In this document: positions 8,639 through 18,013 of the stretch, piece after piece | Numbering within the stretch: the stretch's first letter is position 1 | Layout: every line of letters starts with the position of its first letter | DNA from: Bacteroidales bacterium | GTDB taxonomy: Bacteria; Bacteroidota; Bacteroidia; Bacteroidales; Muribaculaceae | Direction of reading: 5' to 3' | Assembly (NCBI GenBank): GCA_021205635.1 | Contig: JAJPXC010000057.1 | Coordinates: forward strand, 1-37,463 | DNA: 37,463 bases | Notes under the pieces: generated by a model | What the model was told of the DNA's origin: nothing | What the model saw: the letters and a program-made list of their open reading frames with translations, nothing else | Databases searched by the model: none | Translations under genes and position numbers: made by a program

Positions 8639-9631
8639 TTACTCTTTATCAAGTTTGTATTTGGAGATATCCATGCCGAAGGAGAGGTTCAAGTTGGCCA
8701 GAAGCTCGTCGAGCTCGGTAAGCGACTTTTTGCCGAAGTTGCGGAATTTGAGCAGGTCGGTCTTGTTGAAGACGACGAGCTCTCCGAGGGTTTCTACCTC
8801 GGCGCTCTTCAGGCAGTTGAGGGCGCGCACCGACAGGTCCATGTCCACCAATTTCGATTTCAGGAGCTGGCGCATGTGGAGCACCTCCTCGTCGAATTCG
8901 TCGTTACGCTCGGTTTCGGGCGTCTCGAGGGTAATCTTCTCGTCGGAGAAGAGCATGAAGTGGTAGATAAGGATCTTGGCGGCCTCCTTGAGGGCGTCCT
9001 TGGGAAGGATTGAGCCGTTGGTGGTAATTTCGAGGATGAGCTTCTCGTAGTCGGTCTTTTGGTCGACGCGGAAGTTCTCGACGGTGTATTTCACGTTCTT
9101 GATCGGGGTGTAGATGGAGTCGATCGCGAGGGTGTGGATGTCGTCGATAAGCTCTTGGTTTTCCTCGGCGGGTACCCAGCCGCGGCCTTTGTTGATGGTA
9201 AGCTCTATCTGGAATCGGGCTTCGGGATCCAAATGACAGATGACAAGGTCGGGGTTCAATACCTCAAACCCAGTGAGGGCCTTGCCGATGTCACCGGCCT
9301 TGAACACGTCCTGTCCCGCTACGGTGATTGTGGCCTTCTCGGTCTCGGTGTCTTCGACGATTTGCTTGAGGTCGACTTTCTTGAGGTTGAGGATGATGTT
9401 GGTGACATCTTCCTTCACGCCGGGGATTGTGTCGAATTCGTGCTTTACGCCGTCGATTTTGATAGACGAGATGGCGAATCCCTCGAGCGAGGAGAGGAGC
9501 ACTCGACGCAGGGCGTTTCCAACGGTGATGCCGTATCCGGGCTCAAGGGGCTTGAACTCGAACTTGCCGAAGAAGTTGTCGGCCTCGAGCATCACGACGT
9601 TGTCGGGCTTCTGGAATGTTAGGATAGCCAT
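8639..9631 (-). CDS. rpoA: DNA-directed RNA polymerase alpha subunit
   Basis: RNA polymerase alpha, 330 residues, the usual length. The N-terminal domain (about 1-235) carries the dimerisation signature [20 protein letters not shown] and builds the scaffold for beta and beta-prime. After a linker, the C-terminal domain (about 255-330) contains [20 protein letters not shown] and [16 protein letters not shown], the helix-hairpin-helix fold that contacts upstream promoter DNA and activators. It is sandwiched between rpsD and rplQ as in most bacterial alpha operons. Intact and unremarkable. Confidence 0.98.
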   Translation of the reverse strand: MAILTFQKPDNVVMLEADNFFGKFEFKPLEPGYGITVGNALRRVLLSSLEGFAISSIKIDGVKHEFDTIPGVKEDVTNIILNLKKVDLKQIVEDTETEKATITVAGQDVFKAGDIGKALTGFEVLNPDLVICHLDPEARFQIELTINKGRGWVPAEENQELIDDIHTLAIDSIYTPIKNVKYTVENFRVDQKTDYEKLILEITTNGSILPKDALKEAAKILIYHFMLFSDEKITLETPETERNDEFDEEVLHMRQLLKSKLVDMDLSVRALNCLKSAEVETLGELVVFNKTDLLKFRNFGKKSLTELDELLANLNLSFGMDISKYKLDKE

Positions 9632-9648
9632 GGATCTTTCAGTGTTTA

Positions 9649-10254
9649 TTATTTAGAATAGAGCTCGACGATCAGCTGCTCTTTGATGTTCTCGGGGATG
9701 TCCTCGCGCTGGGGTACGTGGAGGAGCTTGCCAGCCTTGGCGCTCTCGTCCCACTCGAGCCAGGGGTATTTGCTGTGGTTGAAGCCGGCGAGGGCGTCGG
9801 CGATTACCTCGAGGAATTTAGCTTTCTCGCGCACGCCCACGATGTCTCCTGCCTTTACGGAGTAGGAGGGGATGTTGACCACGGCGCCGTTGACGGTGAT
9901 GTGCTTGTGGAGCACGGCCTGACGGGCGGCCGCGCGGGTGGGGGCGATTCCCAGGCGGTACACGATGTTGTCCAGGCGGCTCTCGAGGAGCTGCAGGAGG
10001 ATCTCACCGGTGATACCCTTCATGCGGGATGCCTTGTCGAAGAGGTTGGCGAACTGGCGCTCCAATACGCCGTAGGTGTATTTAGCTTTTTGCTTTTCGC
10101 GCAGCTGGGTGCCGTACTCCGAGGTTTTGCGGCGACGGTTTTGACCGTGCTGGCCTGGAGGATAGTTTTTCTTGGACAACACTTTGTCCTCGCCGAGGAT
10201 AGGCTCGCCGAACTTGCGCGCGATTTTGGTCTTGGGACCGGTATATCTTGCCAT
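9649..10254 (-). CDS. rpsD: 30S ribosomal protein S4
   Basis: Small-subunit assembly protein uS4, 201 residues from [19 protein letters not shown] longer frame opens at 10329, but the extra 25 residues have no counterpart in S4, and the ATG at 10252-10254 is preceded on the minus strand by an A-rich stretch, so the shorter start is chosen. The S4 RNA-binding domain is in [20 protein letters not shown]. The N-terminus has no zinc cysteines. S4 is a known feedback regulator of the alpha operon in other bacteria, and here a 205-base spacer with inverted repeats precedes it. Confidence 0.96.
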   Translation of the reverse strand: MARYTGPKTKIARKFGEPILGEDKVLSKKNYPPGQHGQNRRRKTSEYGTQLREKQKAKYTYGVLERQFANLFDKASRMKGITGEILLQLLESRLDNIVYRLGIAPTRAAARQAVLHKHITVNGAVVNIPSYSVKAGDIVGVREKAKFLEVIADALAGFNHSKYPWLEWDESAKAGKLLHVPQREDIPENIKEQLIVELYSK

Positions 10255-10459
10255 TTTTAGTTCTTGGTTAATGTTGTCAGTGCGCCACTGGTGGGGTTTG
10301 CGAACGGCTTGGGGTGCAGCCGCGACCATAGAGAGGTGACTTAGAATATGGTCTTATTTTTACCTTTCGCTGTTCTCGGGCCCCGGGGGCGTCGTTGACT
10401 GTTGATTGAGGTTGTGTATACTAAAGAAAATTAATGGTTAATACCCTGGGTGGCCGGGA
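10255..10459 (-). promoter_or_regulatory. rpsK-rpsD spacer, possible leader of rpsD
   Basis: This 205-base gap is unusually long for the operon. On the minus strand it includes a 6-bp inverted repeat (GACCAT/ATGGTC, plus-strand positions 10324-10329 and 10348-10353) and GC-rich segments with complementary patches close to the rpsD start. S4 regulates its own mRNA in several bacteria, so a translational operator is a reasonable guess. I cannot tell whether it matches a described leader family. Confidence 0.35.
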
Positions 10460-10849
10460 TTATACGCGGCGACGCTTGGGGGGACGGCATCCGTTGTGGG
10501 GCAGCGGAGTCACGTCGATGATCTCGGTAACCTCGATACCTGCTCCGTGGACGGTGCGGATAGCGCTCTCACGGCCGTTGCCGGGACCCTTCACGTAGGC
10601 TTTAACCTTGCGGAGGCCCAGGTCATAGGCGACCTTGGCGCAGTCCTGTGCTGCCATCTGGGCGGCGTAGGGGGTGTTCTTTTTCGACCCGCGGAAGCCC
10701 ATCTTGCCGGCGCTCGACCAGGAGATCACCTGGCCCTCGCTGTTGGCTAAGCACACAATGATGTTGTTGAAAGAGGAGTGTACGTGAAGCTGGCCGGCGG
10801 CGTCAACTTTGACGTTTCTCTTCTTAGCTGCGACTGTTTTCTTTGCCAT
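10460..10849 (-). CDS. rpsK: 30S ribosomal protein S11
   Basis: Small-subunit platform protein uS11, 129 residues, which contacts 16S rRNA near the Shine-Dalgarno cleft. Signatures are [26 protein letters not shown] region by region, then [19 protein letters not shown] and the C-terminal [13 protein letters not shown]. It starts 9 bases after the rpsM stop codon and is followed by the long spacer to rpsD. Length and ends match the family. Confidence 0.98.
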   Translation of the reverse strand: MAKKTVAAKKRNVKVDAAGQLHVHSSFNNIIVCLANSEGQVISWSSAGKMGFRGSKKNTPYAAQMAAQDCAKVAYDLGLRKVKAYVKGPGNGRESAIRTVHGAGIEVTEIIDVTPLPHNGCRPPKRRRV

Positions 10850-10858
10850 ATTCTATTG

Positions 10859-11239
10859 TTATTTAGTAGCTTTCTTCTTGTTAGCAACGGTTTTCTTGCG
10901 GCCCTTGCGGGTGCGGGCGTTGTTTTTGGTGGATTGGCCGCGGACGGGCAAGCCGATACGGTGGCGGATGCCGCGGTAGCAACCGATGTCCATCAGTCGC
11001 TTGATGTTGAGCTGGATCTCGGAGCGGAGGTCGCCCTCTACTTTGTATTCGTTCTGGATCACCTCGCGCACCTTGGCGGCCTCGGCGTCGGTCCAGTCCT
11101 TGACTTTGGTGTCGCGGCTGACGCCTGCCTTGTCGAGGATGCTACCTGCTGAGCTTCGGCCGATACCGAAGATGTAGGTCAAGGCGATTTCACCTCTTTT
11201 GTTTTGGGGGAGGTCAACTCCCACGATTCTTACTGCCAT
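10859..11239 (-). CDS. rpsM: 30S ribosomal protein S13
   Basis: Small-subunit head protein uS13, 126 residues, which contacts the P-site tRNA and forms intersubunit bridges. It begins [20 protein letters not shown], has the helix-two-turn-helix region [17 protein letters not shown], and the basic motif [18 protein letters not shown] with [10 protein letters not shown] at the tail that reaches into the decoding site. It is followed by rpsK; rpmJ lies 42 bases upstream. Confidence 0.98.
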   Translation of the reverse strand: MAVRIVGVDLPQNKRGEIALTYIFGIGRSSAGSILDKAGVSRDTKVKDWTDAEAAKVREVIQNEYKVEGDLRSEIQLNIKRLMDIGCYRGIRHRIGLPVRGQSTKNNARTRKGRKKTVANKKKATK

Positions 11240-11281
11240 ATTTCTTTAATCTAATTTTTTTTGCAAAATTAAGAAAAATAT

Positions 11282-11398
11282 TTAACCTTGACGTTGTTTG
11301 TACTTGGGGTTTTTCTTGTTGATCACGTAAAGGCGTCCCTTGCGGCGCACGATCTTGCTGTCGGGAGTGCGCTTTTTGATTGAAGCTCTTACTTTCAT
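11282..11398 (-). CDS. rpmJ: 50S ribosomal protein L36, zinc-free form
   Basis: Smallest large-subunit protein, bL36, 38 residues, translated by hand from [15 protein letters not shown] to [10 protein letters not shown]. All four zinc ligands of the E. coli protein (Cys11, Cys14, Cys27, His33) are replaced here, by Thr11, Ser14, Asn27 and Tyr33. Length and both ends are conserved, so this is the C-minus paralogue and not a broken gene. It sits between infA and rpsM in the expected position. Zinc-free L36 keeps ribosomes functional when zinc is scarce. Confidence 0.96.
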   Translation of the reverse strand: MKVRASIKKRTPDSKIVRRKGRLYVINKKNPKYKQRQG

Positions 11399-11424
11399 AT
11401 TTCCTTTAGTATCTTGAAGTTGAA

Positions 11425-11643
11425 TTATTTGTAACGGAATGCTATGCGGCCCTTCGACAGGTCGTAGGGCGACATTTCGACGCGCACCTTGTCGCCGGGC
11501 AAGATCTTGATGTAATGCATGCGCATCTTGCCGGAGATGTGGGCGGTGATCTCGTGGCCGTTGGCGAGCTCCACGCGGAACATCGCGTTGCTCAACGCCT
11601 CGACGATCACGCCGTCCAATTCAATCGCTGCTTGCTTTGCCAT
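11425..11643 (-). CDS. infA: Translation initiation factor IF-1
   Basis: Single OB-fold S1-like factor of 72 residues that binds the A site of the 30S subunit during initiation. It begins [20 protein letters not shown] and has the typical [30 protein letters not shown] core read in segments, ending KGRIAFRYK. It lies between map and rpmJ, as in most Bacteroidota and Firmicutes spc-alpha junctions. There is 28-base spacing from map and 26 bases to rpmJ, so all are likely cotranscribed. Confidence 0.98.
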   Translation of the reverse strand: MAKQAAIELDGVIVEALSNAMFRVELANGHEITAHISGKMRMHYIKILPGDKVRVEMSPYDLSKGRIAFRYK

Positions 11644-11671
11644 ATCGTTTCTTCTTTTTAAGTGTTACGCT

Positions 11672-12454
11672 TTAGACCTTACGGTCACCCAGGGCGGCCT
11701 CGATGTAGTTGAAGGTCGTCAGGATACGGGTTTCGTCGTTGACAAGGGCCACGGTGTGCTCGAAGTGGGCCGAGGGCTTGCGGTCGCGGGTGCGGCAGGT
11801 CCATCCGTCTTTCTCGAAGGTGACGTGGCGGCTGCCGAGGTTGACCATTGGCTCGATGGCTATGCACATGCCGTTGCGAAGCAGGGGGCCTGTGCCTTTT
11901 CGGCCGTAATTGGGCACCTCGGGGTCCTCGTGCATGCTCTTGCCTATGCCGTGGCCGCACATCTCGCGCACGAGTGTGTAGCCTCGGGATTCGCAATAGG
12001 TCTGGATGGCGTTGGAAATGTCTCCGACGCGCTTGTCGACCTTGCACGCGGCGATTCCGCGGTAGAGGGCTTCCTTGGTGGTCTTCAGCAGGGTCATCAC
12101 TTTGGGGTCGACCTCTCCAACGGGGAATGTGTAGCACATGTCGCCGCAGAAGCCATCGAGCTCGACGACGGTGTCGATACCGACGATGTCGCCTTCGCGC
12201 AGGGCGTAATTGGAGGGGAATCCGTGGACAACCACTTCGTTGACCTCGATGCACAGGGTGCCGGGGAAGCCTTGGTATCCCAAGCAAGCGGGACGTCCAC
12301 CGCCCGCGAGCATTGTTTCGCGGGCGATGGAGTCGAGCTTATGGGTGGTGACGCCCGGGGCGATAGCCTGGGCCACGGCGCCCATGGCTTTGGATACCAG
12401 GGTGCATGCGGCTTGCATTTTTTCGAGTTCCTCGGGTGTCTTTAAGTAGATCAT
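11672..12454 (-). CDS. map: Methionine aminopeptidase type I
   Basis: Removes the initiator methionine from nascent proteins. It has 260 residues and no N-terminal zinc-finger or SH3-like extension. The five metal ligands can be placed: Asp94 (GIDTVVELDG), Asp105 (CGDMCYTF), His168 (CGHGIGKSMH), Glu201 (IAIEPMVN) and Glu232 (HFEHTVAL). Substrate-binding His77 lies in VVVHGFP. It follows secY by 41 bases, the common secY-map-infA arrangement that couples protein export, N-terminal processing and initiation genes in the ribosomal operon. Confidence 0.97.
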   Translation of the reverse strand: MIYLKTPEELEKMQAACTLVSKAMGAVAQAIAPGVTTHKLDSIARETMLAGGGRPACLGYQGFPGTLCIEVNEVVVHGFPSNYALREGDIVGIDTVVELDGFCGDMCYTFPVGEVDPKVMTLLKTTKEALYRGIAACKVDKRVGDISNAIQTYCESRGYTLVREMCGHGIGKSMHEDPEVPNYGRKGTGPLLRNGMCIAIEPMVNLGSRHVTFEKDGWTCRTRDRKPSAHFEHTVALVNDETRILTTFNYIEAALGDRKV

Positions 12455-12495
12455 TTTGCGTTGTTAAGCGTTACGGGGTAAGCTTGCGGGTGGGA

Positions 12496-13845
12496 TTAAT
12501 AGGCGCTGCCTGTGGTGCGGCCTTTGATTTTGCCGTCTTTCATCAGGCCGTCGTAGTGGTGCATCATCAAGTGGGACTCAATCTGCTGCAGGGTGTCGAG
12601 CACTACGCCCACCATAATCAGCAGCGAGGTGCCACCGAAGAATTGCGCGAAGTTCTGGCTGATGCCGAAGAAGCGCGCGAAGGCGGGGAGGATAGCCACG
12701 ATACCAAGGAAGATGGATCCGGGAAGGGTGATGCGCGACATGATCGAGTCGAGATACTCGGCTGTCTTTTTGCCGGGCTTCACGCCGGGGATGAATCCGT
12801 TGTTGCGCTTCATGTCCTCGGCCATCTGCGTGGGACGCACGGTGATGGCAGTGTAGAAGTAGGTGAACGCAACAATCATGATGAAGTACACAAAGTTGTA
12901 CCAGAATCCATTGATGTCGCTGAAGGCGGCGAAGAATCCGGAGGAGTCCTCACCGGCGCCGAATCCTGCCAGGGTGATGGGGATGAACATGATCGCCTGG
13001 GCGAAAATGATAGGCATCACACCGGCGGCGTTGACCTTCAAGGGGATGTACTGGCGTGCGCCACCGTACTGCTTGTTGCCCACGATACGCTTGGCGTACT
13101 GCACGGGCACCTTGCGCGTGCCCTGCACGAGCATCACAGCGCCGATGGTCACGGCGAACAGCAGGATCACCTCGACAATGAACATGATCAGGCCGCCCTC
13201 GCTGCCGGTGGAGCCGGGCAGACGGGAGGTGAACTCATAGAAGAGTGCCCCCGGGAGGCGGGCTATGATGCCCACGAGGATGATGAAGGAGATACCGTTG
13301 CCGATGCCGCGGTCGGTGATGCGCTCACCGAGCCACATGATGAACATCGAGCCGGCGGCAAGGATGATCGTCAGATAGCAGACGGTCCAGAAGCCCATGT
13401 GGGCGGCGCCACCGGCGGCGCTTACCTGCACCTGAAGGTTGACCAGGTAGGCCGGGCCTTGGAGCAACAGGATAAGCACGGTGAGGTAACGGGTGTACTG
13501 GTTGAGCTTTTGACGGCCCGACTCTCCTTCGCGCTGCATCTTCTGGAACGAGGGGAGCACCATGCCCAACAGCTGGATAACGATCGACGCCGTGATGTAG
13601 GGCATGATACCCAACGCGAAGATCGAAGCCTGGGAGAAGGCGCCGCCCGAGAACATATCCAGCAGCTGCATCAAGCCGCTCTTGTTGGTGAACTTCGACA
13701 GGGCGTCAAGGTCGTCGGGCGAGATGCCGGGAAGCACCACGTAGCAACCGAGACGGTAGACGAGCACCAGCAGGAGGGTGATGAGCAGTCGCTGACGCAG
13801 CTCCTCAATCGTCCAGATATTTTTAATCGTTTGTACGAATCTCAT
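12496..13845 (-). CDS. secY: Protein translocase channel subunit SecY
   Basis: Inner-membrane channel of the Sec translocon, 449 residues with about ten hydrophobic segments. Family signatures include LALGIMPYITASIVIQLL in the first third and LNQYTRYLT; the cytoplasmic loops carry the basic residues that contact SecA and ribosomes (KRIVGNKQYGGARQYIPLKV, NNGFIPGVKPGKKTAEYLD). The N-terminus (MRFVQTIKNIWTIEELRQR) is cytoplasmic. It is located after rplO, as in most bacteria; secE and secG are not in the window. No disruption seen. Confidence 0.98.
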   Translation of the reverse strand: MRFVQTIKNIWTIEELRQRLLITLLLVLVYRLGCYVVLPGISPDDLDALSKFTNKSGLMQLLDMFSGGAFSQASIFALGIMPYITASIVIQLLGMVLPSFQKMQREGESGRQKLNQYTRYLTVLILLLQGPAYLVNLQVQVSAAGGAAHMGFWTVCYLTIILAAGSMFIMWLGERITDRGIGNGISFIILVGIIARLPGALFYEFTSRLPGSTGSEGGLIMFIVEVILLFAVTIGAVMLVQGTRKVPVQYAKRIVGNKQYGGARQYIPLKVNAAGVMPIIFAQAIMFIPITLAGFGAGEDSSGFFAAFSDINGFWYNFVYFIMIVAFTYFYTAITVRPTQMAEDMKRNNGFIPGVKPGKKTAEYLDSIMSRITLPGSIFLGIVAILPAFARFFGISQNFAQFFGGTSLLIMVGVVLDTLQQIESHLMMHHYDGLMKDGKIKGRTTGSAY

Positions 13846-13861
13846 TATTGCAAGTTATTTT

Positions 13862-14308
13862 CTAGATTTTTGTGACGGTACCGCCAAGGGCCTCGATGGC
13901 CTTTTGGGCGGCGGCTGAGAAGGCGTTGGCCTCGACGTTGAGCTTGCGGGTGAGCTTGCCCTTGGCGAGCACTTTCACGAGCTGCTTGCCCTTGAGCCAG
14001 CCTGCCGCGCGGAGCTCCTCCACGCCGATCTTCTCCAGCTCTTTCTCGGCTGCGAGAGCCTCGAGGTCGCTGAGGTTGATAGCCTTGTACTCAACACGGT
14101 TGATATTCTTGAAGCCCCATTTGGGGAGACGGCGCTGAAGGGGCATCTGGCCACCTTCGAAGCCGATCTTGCGGCTGTATCCTGAGCGCGATTTTGCGCC
14201 TTTGTGGCCGCGGGTAGAGGTTCCCCCCTTGCCCGAGCCCTGGCCACGGCCGACACGGGTTTTGGTTCTTACCGACCCTACGGCGGGTTGCAGATTACTT
14301 AAATCCAT
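13862..14308 (-). CDS. rplO: 50S ribosomal protein L15
   Basis: Large-subunit protein uL15, 148 residues. The glycine/arginine-rich N-terminal extension (TRVGRGQGSGKGGTSTRGHK) that threads through 23S rRNA is conserved, followed by FEGGQMPLQRRLPKWGFKN. The C-terminal globular part includes ANAFSAAAQKAIEALGG. It precedes secY by 16 bases and follows rpmD by 24 bases. Confidence 0.98.
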   Translation of the reverse strand: MDLSNLQPAVGSVRTKTRVGRGQGSGKGGTSTRGHKGAKSRSGYSRKIGFEGGQMPLQRRLPKWGFKNINRVEYKAINLSDLEALAAEKELEKIGVEELRAAGWLKGKQLVKVLAKGKLTRKLNVEANAFSAAAQKAIEALGGTVTKI

Positions 14309-14332
14309 TTTTGCTTTCGTTTAAGGGGTTGA

Positions 14333-14512
14333 TTATGCTTTGGTTACTTCCACCAGGTGGTGCACTTTCTTTACCATGCCAAGGATGGCGGGGGTGTCGT
14401 CGTGCTCAACAGTCTGGTGCATCTTGTGCAAGCCGAGGGCGTCCAAGGTGAGCTTCTGCGTCTTGGGGCAGTTGATGCGGCTCTTTATCTGGGTGATTTT
14501 GATTTTTGCCAT
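14333..14512 (-). CDS. rpmD: 50S ribosomal protein L30
   Basis: Large-subunit protein uL30, 59 residues, translated by hand. It begins MAKIKITQIKSRINCPKTQK and continues through TLDALGLHKMHQTVEHDD to KKVHHLVEVTKA, matching the family's short ferredoxin-like fold. It lies between rpsE (11 bases away) and rplO, the expected spc position. Some bacterial lineages lack L30; it is present and full length here. Confidence 0.95.
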   Translation of the reverse strand: MAKIKITQIKSRINCPKTQKLTLDALGLHKMHQTVEHDDTPAILGMVKKVHHLVEVTKA

Positions 14513-14523
14513 GATCGTGAGTT

Positions 14524-15042
14524 TTAGCCTTTGAACACTTTTTCTACTGAGATGCCGCGGTTTTGGGCGACCTCGGCCGGGGAGCGCATCTCGCCCAGGG
14601 CGGCGATGGTGGCCTTCACCAGGTTGTGGGGGTTGGACGAGCCCTTGCTCTTGGCGAGGACGTCGGTGATGCCCACGCTCTCGAGCACGGCGCGCATAGC
14701 GCCACCGGCCTTGACGCCGGTACCGTGGCTGGCGGGCTTGAGGGTGATGCGGCTTCCGCCGAACTTGGCCTCTTGCTCGTGGGGGATGGTGCCTTTGTGG
14801 ACGGGCACCTTGATAAGGTTTTTCTTGGCTGCCTCCACGCCCTTGGCGATGGCGGCGGTCACCTCGTTGGCTTTACCCAGGCCCCAGCCCACGATACCGT
14901 CCTCGTTGCCTACGACTACGATGGCGGCGAAGGTGAACGTGCGGCCACCCTTGGTAACCTTGGTGACGCGGTTGATAGCCACCAGGCGGTCCTTCAACTC
15001 AAGGTCGGTGGTGGTCTTTACTCTATTGTTCTTTGTTGCCAT
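14524..15042 (-). CDS. rpsE: 30S ribosomal protein S5
   Basis: Small-subunit protein uS5, 172 residues, involved in decoding accuracy and mRNA unwinding. The N-terminal double-stranded RNA-binding domain carries [20 protein letters not shown], and the second domain has [19 protein letters not shown] and [15 protein letters not shown]. Length is typical. It lies between rplR and rpmD with short spacers. Confidence 0.98.
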   Translation of the reverse strand: MATKNNRVKTTTDLELKDRLVAINRVTKVTKGGRTFTFAAIVVVGNEDGIVGWGLGKANEVTAAIAKGVEAAKKNLIKVPVHKGTIPHEQEAKFGGSRITLKPASHGTGVKAGGAMRAVLESVGITDVLAKSKGSSNPHNLVKATIAALGEMRSPAEVAQNRGISVEKVFKG

Positions 15043-15051
15043 GATCGATGA

Positions 15052-15393
15052 TTAGAATTTAAGACCGCCTTTGCGAGCGGCGTCAGCCAATGATTTCACT
15101 CTACCGTGGAAGAGGTAGCCGTTGCGGTCGAACACCACTTCCTGGATACCGCCCTCGAGGGCTTTCTTGGCGATAGCCTCGCCCACCTTGGCGGCGATTT
15201 CACATTTTGTGCCTTCCTCGATGCCCTTGGAGGACGCGGAGGCCAGGGTGGCGCCTTTCAGGTCGTCAACCAGTTGAACGTAGATCTGCTTGTTGGAGCG
15301 GAACACGGTCATGCGCGGACGGGTTGCGGTGCCGCTGATGCGGCCGCGGATGCGCGCTTTGATTTTATTTCTTCTTTTTTGCTTCGAAAACAT
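15052..15393 (-). CDS. rplR: 50S ribosomal protein L18
   Basis: Large-subunit protein uL18, 113 residues, which binds 5S rRNA in the central protuberance with L5 and L25. It has the basic N-terminus ([20 protein letters not shown]), then [20 protein letters not shown], and ends in [20 protein letters not shown] followed by KGGLKF. The gene is 17 bases after rplF and 9 bases before rpsE. Confidence 0.98.
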   Translation of the reverse strand: MFSKQKRRNKIKARIRGRISGTATRPRMTVFRSNKQIYVQLVDDLKGATLASASSKGIEEGTKCEIAAKVGEAIAKKALEGGIQEVVFDRNGYLFHGRVKSLADAARKGGLKF

Positions 15394-15410
15394 AGTAGTG
15401 ACGGTTTTAA

Positions 15411-15965
15411 TTATTTGGCACCAGCCGATTTGCCTGACTTGCGGCGGATAACCTCGCCGACGAACTTGATACCTTTACCCTTGTAAGGCTCAGGCTTGCG
15501 CAGGGAGCGGATCTTGGCGCACACCTGGCCGAGCAACTGCTTGTCGTCGCTCTCAAGGATGATCAGGGGGTTCTTGTTTCTCTCAGTCTTGGCCTCAACC
15601 TTCACTTCCTTGGGAAGCCGCAGATATATGGCGTGGGAGTAACCGAGGGCGAGCTCCAGCACCTGGCCTGTGGCCGTGGCGCGGTAGCCTACGCCTACGA
15701 GCTCCATCTCTTTCTTGTATCCTGTGGACACGCCCACAACCATGTTGTGGATCAATGCGCGGTACAGGCCGTGCATCGAGCGGTGCTCTTTGTCGTCGCT
15801 GGGACGGGTCACGTTGATGTGGCCGTCCTCTACCTTAACCTCGATGTCGGGGTTGATGGCTTGCTCAAGCTGGCCCTTGGGGCCTTTCACTGTCACTACG
15901 TTGTCTTTCACCGTCACGGTTACACCGGCGGGAATCTCAATGGGGGCTTTACCTATTCTTGACAT
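15411..15965 (-). CDS. rplF: 50S ribosomal protein L6
   Basis: Large-subunit protein uL6, 184 residues, near the factor-binding site. It has two repeats of the L6 fold: the first opens with [17 protein letters not shown] and the second carries [16 protein letters not shown]. The C-terminal signature [20 protein letters not shown] is intact, followed by a GKSAGAK end. The gene is placed between rpsH and rplR as in the canonical spc order. Confidence 0.98.
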   Translation of the reverse strand: MSRIGKAPIEIPAGVTVTVKDNVVTVKGPKGQLEQAINPDIEVKVEDGHINVTRPSDDKEHRSMHGLYRALIHNMVVGVSTGYKKEMELVGVGYRATATGQVLELALGYSHAIYLRLPKEVKVEAKTERNKNPLIILESDDKQLLGQVCAKIRSLRKPEPYKGKGIKFVGEVIRRKSGKSAGAK

Positions 15966-15984
15966 TGCTTTTCTCCATTAAAGA

Positions 15985-16383
15985 TTAGTAAACATAGCAC
16001 AGCACCTCGCCGCCAACCTTGAGCTCGGAAGCTTTCTTGTTGGTCATCACACCTTTGGAGGTGCTCAGGATGGCGATGCCTAAGCCGTTCAACACTCGGG
16101 GCATGTCCTTGTAGCCCGTGTACTGGCGCAAGCCGGGACGGGAGACGCGCTTGAGGTTCTTGATGGCGCTGACCTTGTCCACGGGGTCGTACTTAAGGGC
16201 GATCTTGATTGTGCCGGCGGGGGTTTCACCCTCTATAAACTTGTAGTTAAGTATATAGCCTTGTTCGAAGAGGATCTTGGTGATCTCCTTCTTCAAGTTT
16301 GAGGCGGGGATCTCAACCACGCGGTGGTTGGCCTTGATCGCGTTTCTCAATCTTGTCAGATAGTCTGCTATTGGATCAGTCAT
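15985..16383 (-). CDS. rpsH: 30S ribosomal protein S8
   Basis: Small-subunit protein uS8, 132 residues, a primary 16S rRNA binder; in E. coli it also represses the spc operon. It begins MTDPIADYLTRLRNAIKAN; the C-terminal RNA-binding signature is GLGIAILSTSKGVMTNKKA then GGEVLCYVY. It lies 90 bases after rpsN, one of the longer spacers in this section; I saw no clear stem in that spacer. Confidence 0.98.
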   Translation of the reverse strand: MTDPIADYLTRLRNAIKANHRVVEIPASNLKKEITKILFEQGYILNYKFIEGETPAGTIKIALKYDPVDKVSAIKNLKRVSRPGLRQYTGYKDMPRVLNGLGIAILSTSKGVMTNKKASELKVGGEVLCYVY

Positions 16384-16473
16384 TTTTGTTTTTGTTTTTA
16401 AATTGATTGGGCCCTTCCCAACAATATTTAATGTCGCCCCGGATGGGGCGGGCTGGGGGGAGAGGATTACGTC

Positions 16474-16743
16474 TTACCAGCTTGCTTTCTTGACACCGGG
16501 GATGAGGCCAGCCGACGCCATCTCGCGGAATTGGATACGGGAGATGCCGAACTGTCGCATGTACCCTTTGGGACGGCCGGTGATCTTGCAACGGTTGTGC
16601 AGGCGCACGCTCGAGGCGTTCTTGGGAAGCTTCTGCAGGCCCTCGTAGTCGCCCTCGGCCTTCAATGCGGCTTTTTTGGCGGCGTACTTGGCAACGAGCT
16701 TGGCGCGCTTAACCTCGCGGGCTTTCATTGATTCTTTTGCCAT
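16474..16743 (-). CDS. rpsN: 30S ribosomal protein S14, zinc-free long form
   Basis: Small-subunit head protein uS14, 89 residues, the longer C-minus type: the zinc-ribbon CxxC pairs of the short form are absent. It starts [20 protein letters not shown] and ends with the conserved [20 protein letters not shown] and [11 protein letters not shown]. Together with zinc-free L36 it suggests this main operon makes zinc-sparing ribosomal proteins. It lies 6 bases after rplE. Confidence 0.98.
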   Translation of the reverse strand: MAKESMKAREVKRAKLVAKYAAKKAALKAEGDYEGLQKLPKNASSVRLHNRCKITGRPKGYMRQFGISRIQFREMASAGLIPGVKKASW

Positions 16744-16749
16744 ATCGCT

Positions 16750-17301
16750 TTATTGTTTTGCGTTTTTGAACGGAAGCCCGAATTGCTTGAGCAGGGCGTA
16801 GCCTTCGGCGTCGGTGTTGGCCGAGGTCACGAAGGTGATGTTCATGCCCATGAGCTTCTGGATGTTGTCAATGTTGATCTCGGGGAAGATGATCTGCTCG
16901 GTGATGCCGAGGGTGTAGTTGCCGCGGCCGTCGAGCTTGCCTTCGATGCCCTTGAAGTCGCGGATACGGGGCAGGGCCACGCGCACCAGGCGCTCCAGGA
17001 ACTCGTACATCTTCTCCTTGCGCAGGGTTACCATCACGCCGATGGGCATTTTCTTGCGCACCTTGAAGTTGGAGATGTCCTTCTTCGACAGGGTTGCCAC
17101 TGCTTTCTGGCCGGTGATGGCGGTGAGCTCGTTGAGGGCCGTCTCGATGATCTTCTTGTCCTGGGTGGCTTCGCCGAGACCCTGGTTGATGACGATCTTC
17201 TTCAGGCGGGGCACCTGCATCTTGGAGGTGTACTTGAACTCTTTCTCAAGAGCGGGGACGATGCGCTCGGTATAGTCCTTTTTTACTGTCTCAGTGCTCA
17301 T
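16750..17301 (-). CDS. rplE: 50S ribosomal protein L5
   Basis: Large-subunit protein uL5, 183 residues, which binds 5S rRNA and contacts P-site tRNA. The core reads [20 protein letters not shown], then [19 protein letters not shown], with the family motif [18 protein letters not shown]. The start codon overlaps the rplX stop by one base (TAATG), consistent with coupled translation. Confidence 0.98.
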   Translation of the reverse strand: MSTETVKKDYTERIVPALEKEFKYTSKMQVPRLKKIVINQGLGEATQDKKIIETALNELTAITGQKAVATLSKKDISNFKVRKKMPIGVMVTLRKEKMYEFLERLVRVALPRIRDFKGIEGKLDGRGNYTLGITEQIIFPEINIDNIQKLMGMNITFVTSANTDAEGYALLKQFGLPFKNAKQ

Positions 17302-17621
17302 TATTTGATCTCCTCTCCTGATTTTTTAGAGTAACGTACCTTTTTGCCGTCGTCGCCCACGCGGCGGCCGATGCGGGTGGGCTTGCCGGTCTTGGGGTCG
17401 ATGAGGTTAAGGTTGGAAACATGCACGGGGGCCTCCATCTTGATCAGGCCGCCCTGGGGATGCTTGGCGCTGGGTTTGGCGCTCTTGGTGACGATGTTGA
17501 CGCCCTCGACAATCGCGCGCATCTTCTTTGGCTCGACAGAGAGCACTCGCCCCTGCTTGCCGCGGTCGTCACCCGAGTTGACGTAGACGATATCGCCTTT
17601 TTTGATATGAAGTTTAATCAT
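17301..17621 (-). CDS. rplX: 50S ribosomal protein L24
   Basis: Large-subunit assembly initiator protein uL24, 106 residues. The KOW motif near the N-terminus is [20 protein letters not shown], and the later [20 protein letters not shown] and [20 protein letters not shown] match the family. Stop and rplE start overlap by one base; rplN lies 21 bases upstream. Confidence 0.98.
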   Translation of the reverse strand: MIKLHIKKGDIVYVNSGDDRGKQGRVLSVEPKKMRAIVEGVNIVTKSAKPSAKHPQGGLIKMEAPVHVSNLNLIDPKTGKPTRIGRRVGDDGKKVRYSKKSGEEIK

Positions 17622-17642
17622 TTCTTGTAGCTTTTTGGGGGG

Positions 17643-18008
17643 TTAAAGTACTTCGGGGGCCAAGGATACGATCTTCATGTTGGTGCCGCGGAGCTCGCGT
17701 GCGACGGGGCCGAAGATACGGGTGCCGCGGAGCTCGCCGGCGTTGTTGAGCAACACGCAGGCGTTGTCGTCGAAGCGGATGTAGGACCCGTCGGGGCGGC
17801 GGATCTCTTTCTTGGTGCGCACGACAACGGCTTTTGACACAGTGCCTTTCTTGACATCCGATGATGGGATGGCGTCCTTTACTGTCACAACAATAATGTC
17901 GCCAACCGACGCGTAGCGACGGCCTGTGCCGCCGAGCACGTGGATGCAGAGCACTTCTTTTGCTCCGCTGTTGTCAGCCACGTTCAATCGAGTTTCAGTC
18001 TGTATCAT
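17643..18008 (-). CDS. rplN: 50S ribosomal protein L14
   Basis: Large-subunit protein uL14, 121 residues, which forms intersubunit bridges with 16S rRNA. It begins [20 protein letters not shown] and contains the signature [20 protein letters not shown], then [12 protein letters not shown]. It is located between rpsQ (5 bases upstream) and rplX in the canonical order. Confidence 0.98.
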   Translation of the reverse strand: MIQTETRLNVADNSGAKEVLCIHVLGGTGRRYASVGDIIVVTVKDAIPSSDVKKGTVSKAVVVRTKKEIRRPDGSYIRFDDNACVLLNNAGELRGTRIFGPVARELRGTNMKIVSLAPEVL

Positions 18009-18013
18009 TTTAT

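Noticed and set aside
9649-10329. Longer S4 with 25 extra N-terminal residues
   Set aside because: The extension is not part of any S4 protein and overlaps the presumed leader; the start at 10254 gives the family N-terminus.
12406-13875. 489-residue open frame antisense to secY
   Set aside because: His/Glu/Gly-rich translation without motifs, entirely opposite the well-supported secY.
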